From Lachnoclostridium sp. UBA5725 (GTDB lineage Bacteria > Bacillota > Clostridia > Lachnospirales > Lachnospiraceae), in assembly GCA_002419585.1 (NCBI GenBank), contig DIGJ01000017.1, positions 1 through 42,347 on the forward strand: 42,347 nucleotides of DNA, given 5' to 3'. Position 1 is the first letter of the stretch; each line of letters begins with the position of its first letter. A program made the translations under genes and the position numbers. Positions 26,474-35,723 of this stretch are shown here, piece after piece. A model generated the notes under the pieces. It worked only from the letters and a program-made list of their open reading frames with translations. It was not told the origin of the DNA and ran no database searches.

Positions 26474-27853
26474 TTATGCCTCTTTTAAGAATGCTACATA
26501 TCCTTTTTTTGCTTCATAAATATCAGCTTTGCTTGTCATTTCCCATGGTGCATGCATATTTAATACCGCCACACCGCAATCAATAACTTCCATTCCATAA
26601 TGTGCTAAAATATAAGCGATAGTTCCACCGCCTCCCTGATCGACTTTACCAAGTTCTGCTGTTTGGAAGGCTATATTATTATCATCCATAATTTTACGAA
26701 TCACAGACACATATTCTGCATTGGCATCGTTTGAACCACCTTTTCCTTTAGCGCCGGTATATTTATTAAATACAATACCTCTACCAAAAAATGCCGAATT
26801 CTTCTTCTCATAACAAGATGCAAACTGTGGATCAAATGCAGCACTTACGTCAGAAGATAACATTCGTGAATGGGATAAACAACGTCTTAATGATAAATCA
26901 GAGTACGAACCCAAACAATTTAATAATTCTGCAACCGTATTTTCAAAGAATTTTGCTTCCATACCAGTAGCTCCTACACTGCCGATTTCTTCTTTATCAG
27001 CAAGGATACAACAAGTCGTTTTGACCGTATCTTCTACTTCCAGCATTGCTACTAAAGAAGTATACGCACATACACGGTCATCCTGACCATAACCAATAAT
27101 CATACTGGAATCAAATCCTGCATCGCGTGCATTGCCTGCTGGTACTACTTCTAATTCTGCAGATAAAAAATCATCCTCTTCGATCTTATATTTTTGATTC
27201 AATAAACTTAAGATACCTTCTTTTACTGCATCCTTTTCTTTTCCCTTTAACGGCTTACTTCCCACAATGATATCCAGTGCTTCGCCTTCAATTGCTTTTG
27301 TTACTTTTTTATCCATCTGTTCTGCTGCCAAATGTATTAAGATATCACTAATACAAAATACTGGATCTTTTTCATCTTCACCGATAACTACCTCAATACT
27401 GCTGCCATCTTTTTTGCAGATTACACCGTGAATTGCCAAAGGAATCGTAACCCACTGATATTTTTTTACACCACCATAATAATGGGTATCTAAATATGCA
27501 ATCTCATTATCTTCGTAGAGTGGATTTTGTTTGATGTCCAGCCTTGGAGAGTCAATATGTGATCCTAAGATAGTCATGCCCTTTTCAAGTGGCTCTTTTC
27601 CTATATTAAACATGATAAGTGTTTTTTTCATACAGGTAGCGTACACCTTGTCACCTGGTTTTAGTGTCTTATGTTCCGCAATAATCGTTTCCAAATCTAA
27701 ATAACCATGTGCTTTTGCCATCTCAATCGCTTGTGCGGTACACTCACGTTCTGTTTTCCCTTTATCTAAGAACTCTTTATATAAAGCATTTAAGCTCTCT
27801 AATTCTATTAGCTGTTTTTGTGTATACGTTGTCCACACATTTTTTCGTTCCAT
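26474..27853 (-). CDS. M18-family aminopeptidase
   Basis: 459 residues. A cytosolic zinc exopeptidase that removes N-terminal residues, often acidic ones. Metal-ligand motifs typical of M18 are visible: GSHIDSPRLD, GYGQDDRVCAYT, DKEEIGSVGATG, SSDVSAAFDP and a late histidine in VLNMHAPWEMTSKAD. It is last in the minus-strand operon, 29 nt after the signal-peptidase-like gene, and is followed by a terminator. Its preference (Asp/Glu or broader) cannot be read from sequence. Confidence 0.93.
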   Translation of the reverse strand: MERKNVWTTYTQKQLIELESLNALYKEFLDKGKTERECTAQAIEMAKAHGYLDLETIIAEHKTLKPGDKVYATCMKKTLIMFNIGKEPLEKGMTILGSHIDSPRLDIKQNPLYEDNEIAYLDTHYYGGVKKYQWVTIPLAIHGVICKKDGSSIEVVIGEDEKDPVFCISDILIHLAAEQMDKKVTKAIEGEALDIIVGSKPLKGKEKDAVKEGILSLLNQKYKIEEDDFLSAELEVVPAGNARDAGFDSSMIIGYGQDDRVCAYTSLVAMLEVEDTVKTTCCILADKEEIGSVGATGMEAKFFENTVAELLNCLGSYSDLSLRRCLSHSRMLSSDVSAAFDPQFASCYEKKNSAFFGRGIVFNKYTGAKGKGGSNDANAEYVSVIRKIMDDNNIAFQTAELGKVDQGGGGTIAYILAHYGMEVIDCGVAVLNMHAPWEMTSKADIYEAKKGYVAFLKEA

Positions 27854-27882
27854 TTTAATACCATACCTTTCAATTTTATTTC

Positions 27883-28344
27883 TTATTTCATTTTTTTATC
27901 TTCAAAGAGGGACCCAATCAGGATCAATAACCCTCCTAAAAATATCATCATATCCGATAGGTTAAAAACAATATTTTTCAATTTTTTGTAATTGATAATA
28001 AAGTAATCCACCACATATCCTTTTTTTAATCGGTCATACAAATTGCTAAGACCTCCACCAGACAAGAGGGTTACTCCAACCTTAATTAACCAATTGGCGC
28101 CTTTTGTCACCGTATAAAACAAGTAAACAAGTGCTGCCCCAGCACCTGCAAAAGAAAATCGTAACACCCACTCAGGTTTATCCTGCATAAAATTAAGCAT
28201 TGCCCCTTTATTGTGATATTTTGTAAGAGAAACCTTGCCACCTAATATATCCTCATTTTGGTCAAAGGTTTTATTCTCTTCCATATATTTTTTTATCAAT
28301 CCGTCTCCAAAAAAAATACTAAGAATTCCAATAAGATAACTCAT
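27883..28344 (-). CDS. signal peptidase II-like membrane protease (LspA family)
   Basis: 153 residues with about four membrane segments. LspA cleaves lipoprotein signal peptides using two aspartates. Both are present: Asp in NLYDRLKKGYVVDYF and in FNLSDMMIF. The first conserved block reads NKGAMLNF instead of the usual NxGxAF, and the N-terminal DQxxK motif is replaced by DGLIKKY. It overlaps the preceding gene by the ATGA tetranucleotide, so the two are coupled. Divergence suggests a second, specialised LspA rather than the housekeeping copy (inference). Confidence 0.82.
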   Translation of the reverse strand: MSYLIGILSIFFGDGLIKKYMEENKTFDQNEDILGGKVSLTKYHNKGAMLNFMQDKPEWVLRFSFAGAGAALVYLFYTVTKGANWLIKVGVTLLSGGGLSNLYDRLKKGYVVDYFIINYKKLKNIVFNLSDMMIFLGGLLILIGSLFEDKKMK

Positions 28345-29255
28345 TCACAGTCCTCCAATACATGAATCCAAGGTATGTATGGTTCTAAACATGTCTTATC
28401 CTTTTTTTCATTTCGATAAGACGGATAATGAACCGCAATATATTCTTCCTCGGAAGCATGTTCAATTGCCTTCTTTATTTTTTCTAAGTTCTCATCAAAT
28501 ATAAAGTGTACCCTGTCATTGCTCAAAATATCCTTCATATCAACAAAATTACAAGTCAGCCTAATAATGTTAAAATCACTTTCATAAATATAAATATCTG
28601 CGTTTGCAGCTAGATTTAATAGTTCTTTGATATGATACGAAAGTCCAAGTCCATACACATGAAAGATTTTTGCATTATGACTTGCCCAGTTTCTAGCCAG
28701 TAAAAAAGCCTCCTGCATCACATGACTGTTCGTGTGGAAGTAAAATTTATCTCCCGATTGCAGTGCTGCAAGCGTCATAAGTCCACAGGAACTATATTCC
28801 ACTGCGTATCCCTTTTCTAAAAGCTTACTTGGTTCTTCTGGCTCCCTTAATTTTTTACAAAGCTCCAAATCGATTATTTCGATCTGTTTTAGATTACGTT
28901 CATAGATTTCTACACTGTATGGAAACTCTTCTTTTTCAATAATCATTTCTTGAATACCACTAATAAAATTACTAAGCTGTAATTCATAAAGATCTGCAAG
29001 CAAAACATAGTCTCCACTCTTTTTAGCCAGGAGCATTCCTTCAATCATAGAAATAACGGAGGCCTCTTCTACATTCGAAAAATACTCCCTTTCTTCTAGT
29101 ATCGCTCTAACCAGACTATTTATCCCCTCGACAGAGTCTGCAACATAGGCAAGTGCCTTATCATACTGTTCTTCCCGGAAATAGTATACTGCTTTATCTG
29201 TTTTCTCAATTAACTTAATATTATGTTCGAAAACCTGTCTTATTACTTCTTCCAT
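28341..29255 (-). CDS. unrecognised protein with motility-accessory-factor-like segment
   Basis: 304 residues, soluble, no signal peptide. The N-terminal half is helical and acidic with an SPxTPR-like pattern of short helices. The middle reads FHVYGLGLSYHIKELLNLAANADIYIYESD, resembling the Rossmann-like N-terminal region of DUF115/motility accessory factor (MAF/MptE-like) proteins, which modify surface proteins with nonulosonic acid or act near glycosyltransferases. The full MAF catalytic domain is absent. It is 6 nt from the GT2 gene and overlaps the LspA-like gene, so a part in surface-protein modification is inferred from context only. Confidence 0.6.
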   Translation of the reverse strand: MEEVIRQVFEHNIKLIEKTDKAVYYFREEQYDKALAYVADSVEGINSLVRAILEEREYFSNVEEASVISMIEGMLLAKKSGDYVLLADLYELQLSNFISGIQEMIIEKEEFPYSVEIYERNLKQIEIIDLELCKKLREPEEPSKLLEKGYAVEYSSCGLMTLAALQSGDKFYFHTNSHVMQEAFLLARNWASHNAKIFHVYGLGLSYHIKELLNLAANADIYIYESDFNIIRLTCNFVDMKDILSNDRVHFIFDENLEKIKKAIEHASEEEYIAVHYPSYRNEKKDKTCLEPYIPWIHVLEDCE

Positions 29256-29261
29256 TTTGCT

Positions 29262-30281
29262 TCACCTTTCTGGTGCAGAATCTTTCGCTAATTCACCATA
29301 ATGCAAAGCCTGTTCTTCATTGCCTAGCAGATGATAGCAATCCTTCAAACGATTCAATGGCATATCTTTAGAATAGCGAATATTCAATATGCTTGACGTC
29401 TCAAATGCTGCATTATAATACCAAATAATGGCCTCATTATAATCCTTCTGCTCGAAATAGTACTCCCCCAACTCAAAACATAGCTCCGATGATGGCTCAC
29501 TTGCCAGCTCCTTGGATGCATATTTCAGTAACATCGGAATATCATTCTTTAGTCTCGCAATTTTTGCCAACACACACGCAGCTTCTTTGATTTCATCTAC
29601 ACTTCGCCTAGTGTCTTCTACGGTTGAGTGAAAGAATGTTTCCGCTTCTAAAAAGTCTTCATTTTCCCCTGTTATAAATAACTCTCTCGCATACATATTG
29701 TGTAACTTCCTAGAAGGAAGTCTACCTTCCGAAACCATGTCTAGAAACGCTTTAAAGTCTCTTTTTCCATGATTACTGGTTGGTCGATGCTGTATTCGAA
29801 TATCACTATCAAAAACGATTGGTTCTAATCGAACCGATTCGTGAATACAGTCCTGCCAAACAAAATTACGCAGCCTCTTGTAAAGCTTTGGACGATATTC
29901 CTCATCAAAATTATAAGTTGTATTGTATTCTAATTGATTGCAATACATCATTTGCACAATTTCAATTTCTGATAACAATGTATTCTTTAAATTTCGAAAC
30001 TTACAACGATTTTCCTCGTCCAAGAATTCATCGGCATCTGCAACGTAGATATAATCCATCGTTGCTTTTGAAAAAGAGTAATTCCGTGCTGCAGAAAAAT
30101 CGTTCACCCACACAAAATCAAATATATTATTCGTATATTTACTTGCTATTTCTTTTGTTCTGTCATTGGAACCGGTGTCAACAATAATGATCTCATCTAC
30201 TAAATCATAAATGCTATCTAAGCATCGGCTGAGCACTTGTTCTTCATTTTTGACAATCATGCATAAACTGATTGTTTTCAC
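29262..30281 (-). CDS. family 2 glycosyltransferase with TPR-like C-terminus
   Basis: 339 residues from a GTG start at 30281 (GGAG lies 7 nt upstream). The N-terminal GT-A domain has the family opening ISLCMIVKNEEQVLSRCLDSI, nucleotide-sugar motif VDTGSNDRTKEIA and the metal-binding DADEFLD. The remainder (about residues 210-339) is helical with repeats like ELCFELGEYYFEQKDYNEAIIWYYNAA, as in TPR-containing GT2 proteins of Firmicutes. Those are often associated with glycosylation of surface or flagellar proteins. Acceptor unknown; the secreted protein encoded just upstream on the same strand is a candidate. Confidence 0.9.
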   Translation of the reverse strand: MKTISLCMIVKNEEQVLSRCLDSIYDLVDEIIIVDTGSNDRTKEIASKYTNNIFDFVWVNDFSAARNYSFSKATMDYIYVADADEFLDEENRCKFRNLKNTLLSEIEIVQMMYCNQLEYNTTYNFDEEYRPKLYKRLRNFVWQDCIHESVRLEPIVFDSDIRIQHRPTSNHGKRDFKAFLDMVSEGRLPSRKLHNMYARELFITGENEDFLEAETFFHSTVEDTRRSVDEIKEAACVLAKIARLKNDIPMLLKYASKELASEPSSELCFELGEYYFEQKDYNEAIIWYYNAAFETSSILNIRYSKDMPLNRLKDCYHLLGNEEQALHYGELAKDSAPER

Positions 30282-30327
30282 TGTTCGTCTCCTTCATTTT
30301 AAATTGAATGATTTGAAACAGCACGTA

Positions 30328-32862
30328 TCAACTTTTGTTCGTCAAGGTCTTATCTAGGGTAACCGTATAGTAAATATAAATCTTTTGTGTTGTATTGAGA
30401 TTCACGATTTTCTTAACGGATACGGTATCAATATGTATCTTTTGACCAGCATTGATTGCTATGGCGTCTCCTGTCATAGTGTATCCCGTCGCTGTACAAT
30501 CATAAATCACGCTGTCATCTGAAAGTCCAACACAATTATTTACCAATGCTAATGCAGTATAAACCGTTTTGCTGCTGGTTGCTGATTTTACTGTGATATC
30601 CGTTTTTTCCTGACTATCTGTGAGGGTTATATTTATGGTTTCTGTACTAATAACTCCCGTACTGTTTAAATACTTAACGGTGACCGTATATACTCCAGTT
30701 GGCGCTTTTACACATTCTCCAACGTTGGAATTCGTTGTTGTTAATTTAACTGGTGTAAGCACTACCGAATTACCATTTGTAACCGTATTAATCTGCTCTG
30801 TTTTTTGACCGGATACCGTCATATCATTATTATAATAGAATCCATCTTTTAATACATTAGCACTTAATATATTGGCATATCCTGCAAATACTCCACTAAT
30901 GTATTTTTTCAAACGAATGGTGACTGTCTTATTACTAATTGTATTTGTGTCAACTACCATATCCAAATTCTGATGATCGGCTTCTATTTGATAACCATAT
31001 GTTCCCGTAGTAGGTACGTTCTGTACAAGTACAGAAAATGTAGTGTACAAAGTTACTCCATTTACCACAAAGGTTGCCCCATAATTATAAGTACCTGCTG
31101 CCACCGTTTTTGCTATTATTTTAATTTGTTTATTTGCTCTATCATAAGAAGCGATTACTTGTTTTCCATCCAACTCTTTAATCGTGCACGACACATCGGC
31201 AGAAGAAATCGTTGTGCCATACTGGTCTTTGATTGCTACATCAATGCTTTCTGCATAATCATATAAATTAATATTTGACATTGAAACATACGATTTGCTC
31301 AATGAAACCGTGGTCGGAGCCTTCTTCGCTAATATAGTAACATTAAACGTATATCTACTCTCTTTTTCTCCTTCAAGCGCTAATACAGTGACTTTTACGG
31401 TTCCAGTCTTTATCGGTGTTAGTTTACCATCGGAATCAATTATCAAAGTATTATCATCGGAAGAAAGATAATGAATGGACGTATATTTCACTTCATTCTT
31501 ATTTGGATCGAGCGCCCTAAAATGTGCATAAGTAGTCTCCCCAATCGCCGTTGAAGTAACTGCCTGATAGTTTTTTGCGGTAAAATCTGGAGCTGTTTTT
31601 ACTGCAGTTAGCGTAAAGTCCATAGAGGATGCTACGGTTGCTGTAGCCTCTACACATCTTATTACTTTGGTCGCTGTAATTGGTACACAAGTTTCATTCT
31701 TCTTATAGGAAAGCGTTACATTTGCTGTCTTGCCAACAGTATACATAAACAAACTGTCTTCTTCTGTTTTATACCCATTGATTACATCGGCTGTAAAATC
31801 CACCGTACCTGCTGCTGCCGCTTTTACATCGATATTGTTCTCATCATATAATGCATAATCGATTGGTGTTTCCTTGCCTTCTTCCACTGTTTCTGTTAGA
31901 ATTGCCGCTTTCTTTACTTCACCAACACTTGCAATAAATGCCCTTGCATTGCTTCCATATGTTATTGTGTACGAAGCTTTATCGCTAAAATTTGAATTGG
32001 TCGTAATATATGCCCCCATACCAGTTGTAGAAAATGTAATACTTTTTATCCCGATTGTTCCACTTCCATTGGTAGCTGCTACAATAATATTCCCTGTCGT
32101 AACACTATCTTTCGCATTGTCGCTGAAAACAGCATAAAACTGATTTGCTGCTGTTTGTTTTACAGAAGTAAGAGAAAGTCCTACTGTTACACTTGCAGTA
32201 TGGTATACTAAGGTTTTTCCTTTAATGGAATTCTTTGCCATTGCTTTAATGGTATATTTGCCATTTGCGGTTGGTGTCCATTTGCCATCCGCTGTAATTT
32301 CGGAAGAATGATCTGCCCCTGTCACATTTGTCACCGTCCAATATACTCCGCTGGTTGCATTGCTTGGTAAAACGGTTGCATCAAAATCATAGGTCTTTCC
32401 AATAGCCAAAGCGGTCAAATCATCCGTTATCTTTGTACTACTAATCGCGATATCGGTTGCTTGTACTTTTAATTTTACCCGATCCTTTAAAGTTGTAATT
32501 AAAGTACCTTTCGCAGAATACACGTTCGCATTAAGCGCAAGAATAGCATTCTTTGCTGCTTCCTCATTGTTTGTCTTAATTATAATCTTATTGCTTATCG
32601 TAGTTCCCTTTACCACTGATTCCGTGTATTTCAAAGATGCGTATTTTTTTCCTGCACCCGTAAGTACCCATTTTATTTTTTCCCCTTTTGTTACATTTTT
32701 AATCGTATATGTATAAACACCTTTTGTACCTGCATTTTCATATAACGAAGTTCTCTCTGCTTTAAATGCTGGTTTTGCCGCTGCACTTGCAGAATACGGC
32801 ATTGACGTCACCAAAAGTGAAAGAGAGAGTATTGCAATTAATTTTCTTCCATATTTTTTCAT
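30328..32862 (-). CDS. large secreted protein with Ig-like (Big_2-type) repeats
   Basis: 844 residues from the ATG at 32862 (AGGAGGAG upstream); the longer frame to 32949 runs through the promoter and is rejected. It has a signal peptide with an ASA-AAKP cleavage site. It is then almost all Ser/Thr/Val/Lys-rich beta structure with Ig-like units, for example ISSTKITDDLTALAIGKTYDF, then SDGKLTPIKTGTVKVTVLALEG, which resembles bacterial Ig-like group 2. There is no LPXTG motif, SLH domain, choline-binding repeat or C-terminal membrane segment visible, so attachment is unknown. A GT2 gene follows 46 nt downstream; glycosylation is possible. Confidence 0.85.
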   Translation of the reverse strand: MKKYGRKLIAILSLSLLVTSMPYSASAAAKPAFKAERTSLYENAGTKGVYTYTIKNVTKGEKIKWVLTGAGKKYASLKYTESVVKGTTISNKIIIKTNNEEAAKNAILALNANVYSAKGTLITTLKDRVKLKVQATDIAISSTKITDDLTALAIGKTYDFDATVLPSNATSGVYWTVTNVTGADHSSEITADGKWTPTANGKYTIKAMAKNSIKGKTLVYHTASVTVGLSLTSVKQTAANQFYAVFSDNAKDSVTTGNIIVAATNGSGTIGIKSITFSTTGMGAYITTNSNFSDKASYTITYGSNARAFIASVGEVKKAAILTETVEEGKETPIDYALYDENNIDVKAAAAGTVDFTADVINGYKTEEDSLFMYTVGKTANVTLSYKKNETCVPITATKVIRCVEATATVASSMDFTLTAVKTAPDFTAKNYQAVTSTAIGETTYAHFRALDPNKNEVKYTSIHYLSSDDNTLIIDSDGKLTPIKTGTVKVTVLALEGEKESRYTFNVTILAKKAPTTVSLSKSYVSMSNINLYDYAESIDVAIKDQYGTTISSADVSCTIKELDGKQVIASYDRANKQIKIIAKTVAAGTYNYGATFVVNGVTLYTTFSVLVQNVPTTGTYGYQIEADHQNLDMVVDTNTISNKTVTIRLKKYISGVFAGYANILSANVLKDGFYYNNDMTVSGQKTEQINTVTNGNSVVLTPVKLTTTNSNVGECVKAPTGVYTVTVKYLNSTGVISTETINITLTDSQEKTDITVKSATSSKTVYTALALVNNCVGLSDDSVIYDCTATGYTMTGDAIAINAGQKIHIDTVSVKKIVNLNTTQKIYIYYTVTLDKTLTNKS

Positions 32863-32920
32863 TTTTTCTCCTCCTACATTTCTATATGTAAATATTTTCA
32901 AATTCAACCTCACAAACCTA

Positions 32921-32949
32921 ATTATAGAATATATATCGTTACAGTGCAA
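32921..32949 (-). promoter_or_regulatory. sigma-A promoter of the secreted Ig-like protein operon
   Basis: On the minus strand TTGCAC (32944-32949) and TATAAT (32921-32926) are separated by exactly 17 nt. The start codon at 32862 leaves a leader of about 50 nt. The plus-strand ATPase gene begins 60 bp away on the other side. Confidence 0.7.
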
Positions 32950-33009
32950 TGAATAATTATCGTTTGTTTACATAAAATGTATGATAAAAATAATAAAGAG
33001 GTTGAATAA

Positions 33010-34062
33010 ATGAGTCATCGAGATATGTTTCCAGGCGGCAATACAAGCAATGGATTTGTGAATTATTTTAGTGGAATCTTCCCTGACTGGGAGAAGACGA
33101 ATCGTCTTTATATCTTAAAAGGCGGACCAGGTGTTGGAAAAAATACGTTTATGAAACGAATTGGAAAGATTGCAGAAGACAAGAACTATCTTGTAGAATA
33201 TTTTCATTGTGCAAGTGACAATGAGAGTTTAGATGCTGTGCGCATTCCTATCCTTGGCTTAACGGTTGTAGATGGTACTGCACCGCATATTATTGATCCA
33301 AAATATCCGGGTGCTGTCGATCAAATATGGAATCTCGGCGTATTTTTAAATGAAAAAGAATTGGGAAAGCGCAAAAAGGACGTTATTTCTTATTGCAGCG
33401 AAAATAGTTTCTATTACAAATTAACCTTTTCGTATCTTCATGCAGCAGGAAGCCTGTCTGTATCTACGTATGATATTTATCGAAAAGCTATTTCTTACGC
33501 AAAAATGCAGTCTCATGTAAAAGACCTGTTTTCTTCCAAGTCTAAAGGTAATTATGATGGAACCAATCATTTTCGCCATTTATTTTACAGCGCGATTACC
33601 CCATCTGGTCAAATTGATTATGCCCCAAGTAAGCCAACCAAGAGCCAGGTACTTTATTTAGATGGCGAAGTTCCAATTGCCAGCGAATATTTAAAACTTG
33701 CATATCAGATGGCAAATGATAACGGATATCACGGTGAGGTCTTCTATTCACCGCTTCTTCCAGAAGAACCTTTGCATATCAACATACAAGAACTCGACCT
33801 AAGTATTACTACTACCAAACCACTTTCTACTTCGTCACAAAGTGTAGCGCTTTCCGTTTTTGCTGATACAGAATTTCTCGCATTATATAAAGAAAATATT
33901 GCATTCCAAGAAGAGCAAAAAAATGTATTAATTGATGCTGCGATTCGTTCCCTATCATCCTCAAAACAAATACACGACAATTTAGAATCCATCTACAAAG
34001 AATGCATTGACTTTGATAAAGTAACAAAATACTGTGATGATCGCTTGATGGAAATTTTCTAA
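33010..34062 (+). CDS. PRK06851-type P-loop ATPase with GKN in Walker A
   Basis: 350 residues. The N-terminus matches a clostridial/bacillar ATPase family of unknown function: GGNTSNGFVNYFSGIF, then ILKGGPGVGKNTFMKRIG. The P-loop Ser/Thr that follows the lysine is Asn here (GGPGVGKNT), though the next residue is Thr. This can impair magnesium and nucleotide binding unless Thr takes over. AAGAGG lies 7 nt before the ATG. It stands alone, converging on the citrate-synthase-like gene with inverted-repeat element copy 2 between them. The family name is from memory; the function is unassigned. Confidence 0.8.
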   Translation: MSHRDMFPGGNTSNGFVNYFSGIFPDWEKTNRLYILKGGPGVGKNTFMKRIGKIAEDKNYLVEYFHCASDNESLDAVRIPILGLTVVDGTAPHIIDPKYPGAVDQIWNLGVFLNEKELGKRKKDVISYCSENSFYYKLTFSYLHAAGSLSVSTYDIYRKAISYAKMQSHVKDLFSSKSKGNYDGTNHFRHLFYSAITPSGQIDYAPSKPTKSQVLYLDGEVPIASEYLKLAYQMANDNGYHGEVFYSPLLPEEPLHINIQELDLSITTTKPLSTSSQSVALSVFADTEFLALYKENIAFQEEQKNVLIDAAIRSLSSSKQIHDNLESIYKECIDFDKVTKYCDDRLMEIF

Positions 34063-34085
34063 AAAAAAGATGTTTAAAAAATATA

Positions 34086-34187
34086 GGCTGTGTTCAATTT
34101 GCATCTCGGGGCACAAATAGGATGTGCTCTAACCTCAATACGGTTAGAACACATCCTATTTGTGCCCCGAGATGCAAATTGGGATAA
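34086..34187 (-). repeat. 40-bp-arm inverted-repeat element, copy 2
   Basis: The left arm 34095-34134 and right arm 34142-34181 pair over 40 positions with one exception, which is a G-U pair if the minus strand is transcribed. The loop is 7 nt (GTATTGA on the minus strand), matching the end of the copy 1 loop. Read on the minus strand it aligns with copy 1 on the plus strand, including the flanks ATCCCAATTT and GAACAYAG. The two convergent genes end on either side of it. Confidence 0.9.
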
Positions 34188-34247
34188 CATTTGATTTTTT
34201 CTGCATTTGATTTTTTCAGCAATTCGTTCTTTAAGCATTTCGTTTTT

Positions 34248-35639
34248 TTAAAATTTTGGTAAATTTAGACGCTCGCAGGCTTTATCAATTACTTCAATAA
34301 GCTCTGCATCTGTTAGTACGGTTACACGTCCACTTTCATATTCCGTATCTACCCACGCTTTTACCATTGCAACGAGTTCAGAATTTTTATCTACCTGTGC
34401 ATTTTCTTTTAGTTTGTAATACGTATTAATCCAATGTGCAATACCTGCAAGTCCTGATGTATTGGACACTGCAACTAGTACTGGACGATTCAGGAATTTG
34501 TCCGTATCAAAAATATTATAGATTTCTTCATTTTTAAGAAGACCATCTGCATGGATTCCTGCTCTTGTAACATTAAAGTTTTTGCCAACAAAAGGAGTTC
34601 TTGATGGCACCTTATAACCGATTTCCTTTTCATAATAATCAGCGATCTGTGTTATCACAGTAGTGTCCATACCATCCAGAGTACCTTTTAATTGTGCATA
34701 TTCAAATACCATAGCTTCGAGTGGTGTATTTCCCGTGCGCTCTCCAATTCCAAACAAAGAACAGTTAACACCGGAGCAGCCATAGAGCCACGCTGTAGTT
34801 GAATTGGATACTGCCTTATAGAAATCATTGTGTCCATGCCATTCAATTAATTCGGATGGGAATCCAGCATGAATCATTAGACCATAAATAATTCCTTGTA
34901 CAGATCTTGGTATTACTGCACCAGGATAATTGACACCATATCCCATGGTATCGCAGGCACGTACTTTAATAGGTATATTATATTCCTCCATAAGTTTCGT
35001 TAGTTCCATACAAAACGGTATAACATAACCATAAATATCCGCTCTCGTAACATCTTCCAAATGACATCTAGGGCTAATCCCAGTATCCAGGCAATCTCTG
35101 ATAATGCTTAGATAATGATTCATTGCTTCTTTACGAGTCATCTTCATTTTATAAAAAATATGATAATCGGAACAGCTTACTAAAATACCAGTTTCTTTCA
35201 TTCCGATGTCTTTTACTAATTGAAAATCTTTTTTGTTTGCGCGAATCCAACTTGTTACTTCTGGGAACTGATATCCTCTTTCCATGCATTTATAGACCGC
35301 ATCCCGGTCCTTTTTACTATATAAGAAAAATTCACTTGCGCGAATGAGACCATTCGGTCCTCCAAGTTTTTGCAAGTAATCATATATGGTTACAATTTGT
35401 TCGGTAGAATATGGTGCTCTTGATTGTTGTCCATCACGAAATGTCGTATCTGTAATCCAGATTTCATCTGGCATATGATGTGGCACAATACGATCATTAA
35501 AGGCGATTTTTGGTACTTCATCATATGGAAATAAGTTACGGAATACATTCGGTGTTGCAACATCAACAAGAGGATACATATGCTCCTCTAATTCTAGCAA
35601 ATTTGTATGAAGATTCATTCTAACTGATCTATTTTCCAT
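34248..35639 (-). CDS. DRE-TIM acyltransferase: isopropylmalate/homocitrate/Re-citrate synthase family
   Basis: 463 residues from the ATG at 35639 (GGAGGAGG 4 nt upstream). The family condenses acetyl-CoA with a 2-oxo acid. The metal motif DTTFRDGQQSRAP and the paired HGHND (WHGHNDFYKA) are clear. The LeuA C-terminal regulatory domain is absent and the length is short for LeuA. No other leucine-pathway gene is adjacent. Clostridial Re-citrate synthase, which is related to these enzymes, is a reasonable alternative to 2-isopropylmalate synthase. The exact substrate cannot be settled by reading. The gene is single and lies behind a dyad-containing promoter. Confidence 0.85.
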   Translation of the reverse strand: MENRSVRMNLHTNLLELEEHMYPLVDVATPNVFRNLFPYDEVPKIAFNDRIVPHHMPDEIWITDTTFRDGQQSRAPYSTEQIVTIYDYLQKLGGPNGLIRASEFFLYSKKDRDAVYKCMERGYQFPEVTSWIRANKKDFQLVKDIGMKETGILVSCSDYHIFYKMKMTRKEAMNHYLSIIRDCLDTGISPRCHLEDVTRADIYGYVIPFCMELTKLMEEYNIPIKVRACDTMGYGVNYPGAVIPRSVQGIIYGLMIHAGFPSELIEWHGHNDFYKAVSNSTTAWLYGCSGVNCSLFGIGERTGNTPLEAMVFEYAQLKGTLDGMDTTVITQIADYYEKEIGYKVPSRTPFVGKNFNVTRAGIHADGLLKNEEIYNIFDTDKFLNRPVLVAVSNTSGLAGIAHWINTYYKLKENAQVDKNSELVAMVKAWVDTEYESGRVTVLTDAELIEVIDKACERLNLPKF

Positions 35640-35682
35640 GTTTCCTCCTCCGCTTTTACATATTAAAGTTTTATCGTGTAAA

Positions 35683-35714
35683 ATTATAGGTACTATTTTA
35701 ATCAATAGTACCTA
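35683..35714 (-). promoter_or_regulatory. promoter and perfect 11-bp dyad upstream of the citrate-synthase-like gene
   Basis: A minus-strand TATAAT (35683-35688) touches a perfect inverted repeat: TAGGTACTATT (35687-35697), 6-nt loop, AATAGTACCTA (35704-35714). The dyad lies where the -35 and spacer would be, so it is a candidate operator for a dimeric regulator. No T-box, riboswitch fold or leader peptide is evident in the short leader. Confidence 0.5.
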
Positions 35715-35723
35715 CATTGTCAA

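Noticed and set aside
35640..35682. T-box or riboswitch upstream of the citrate-synthase-like gene
   Set aside because: The leader is only about 40 nt and shows no specifier loop, T-box sequence or known riboswitch motif.
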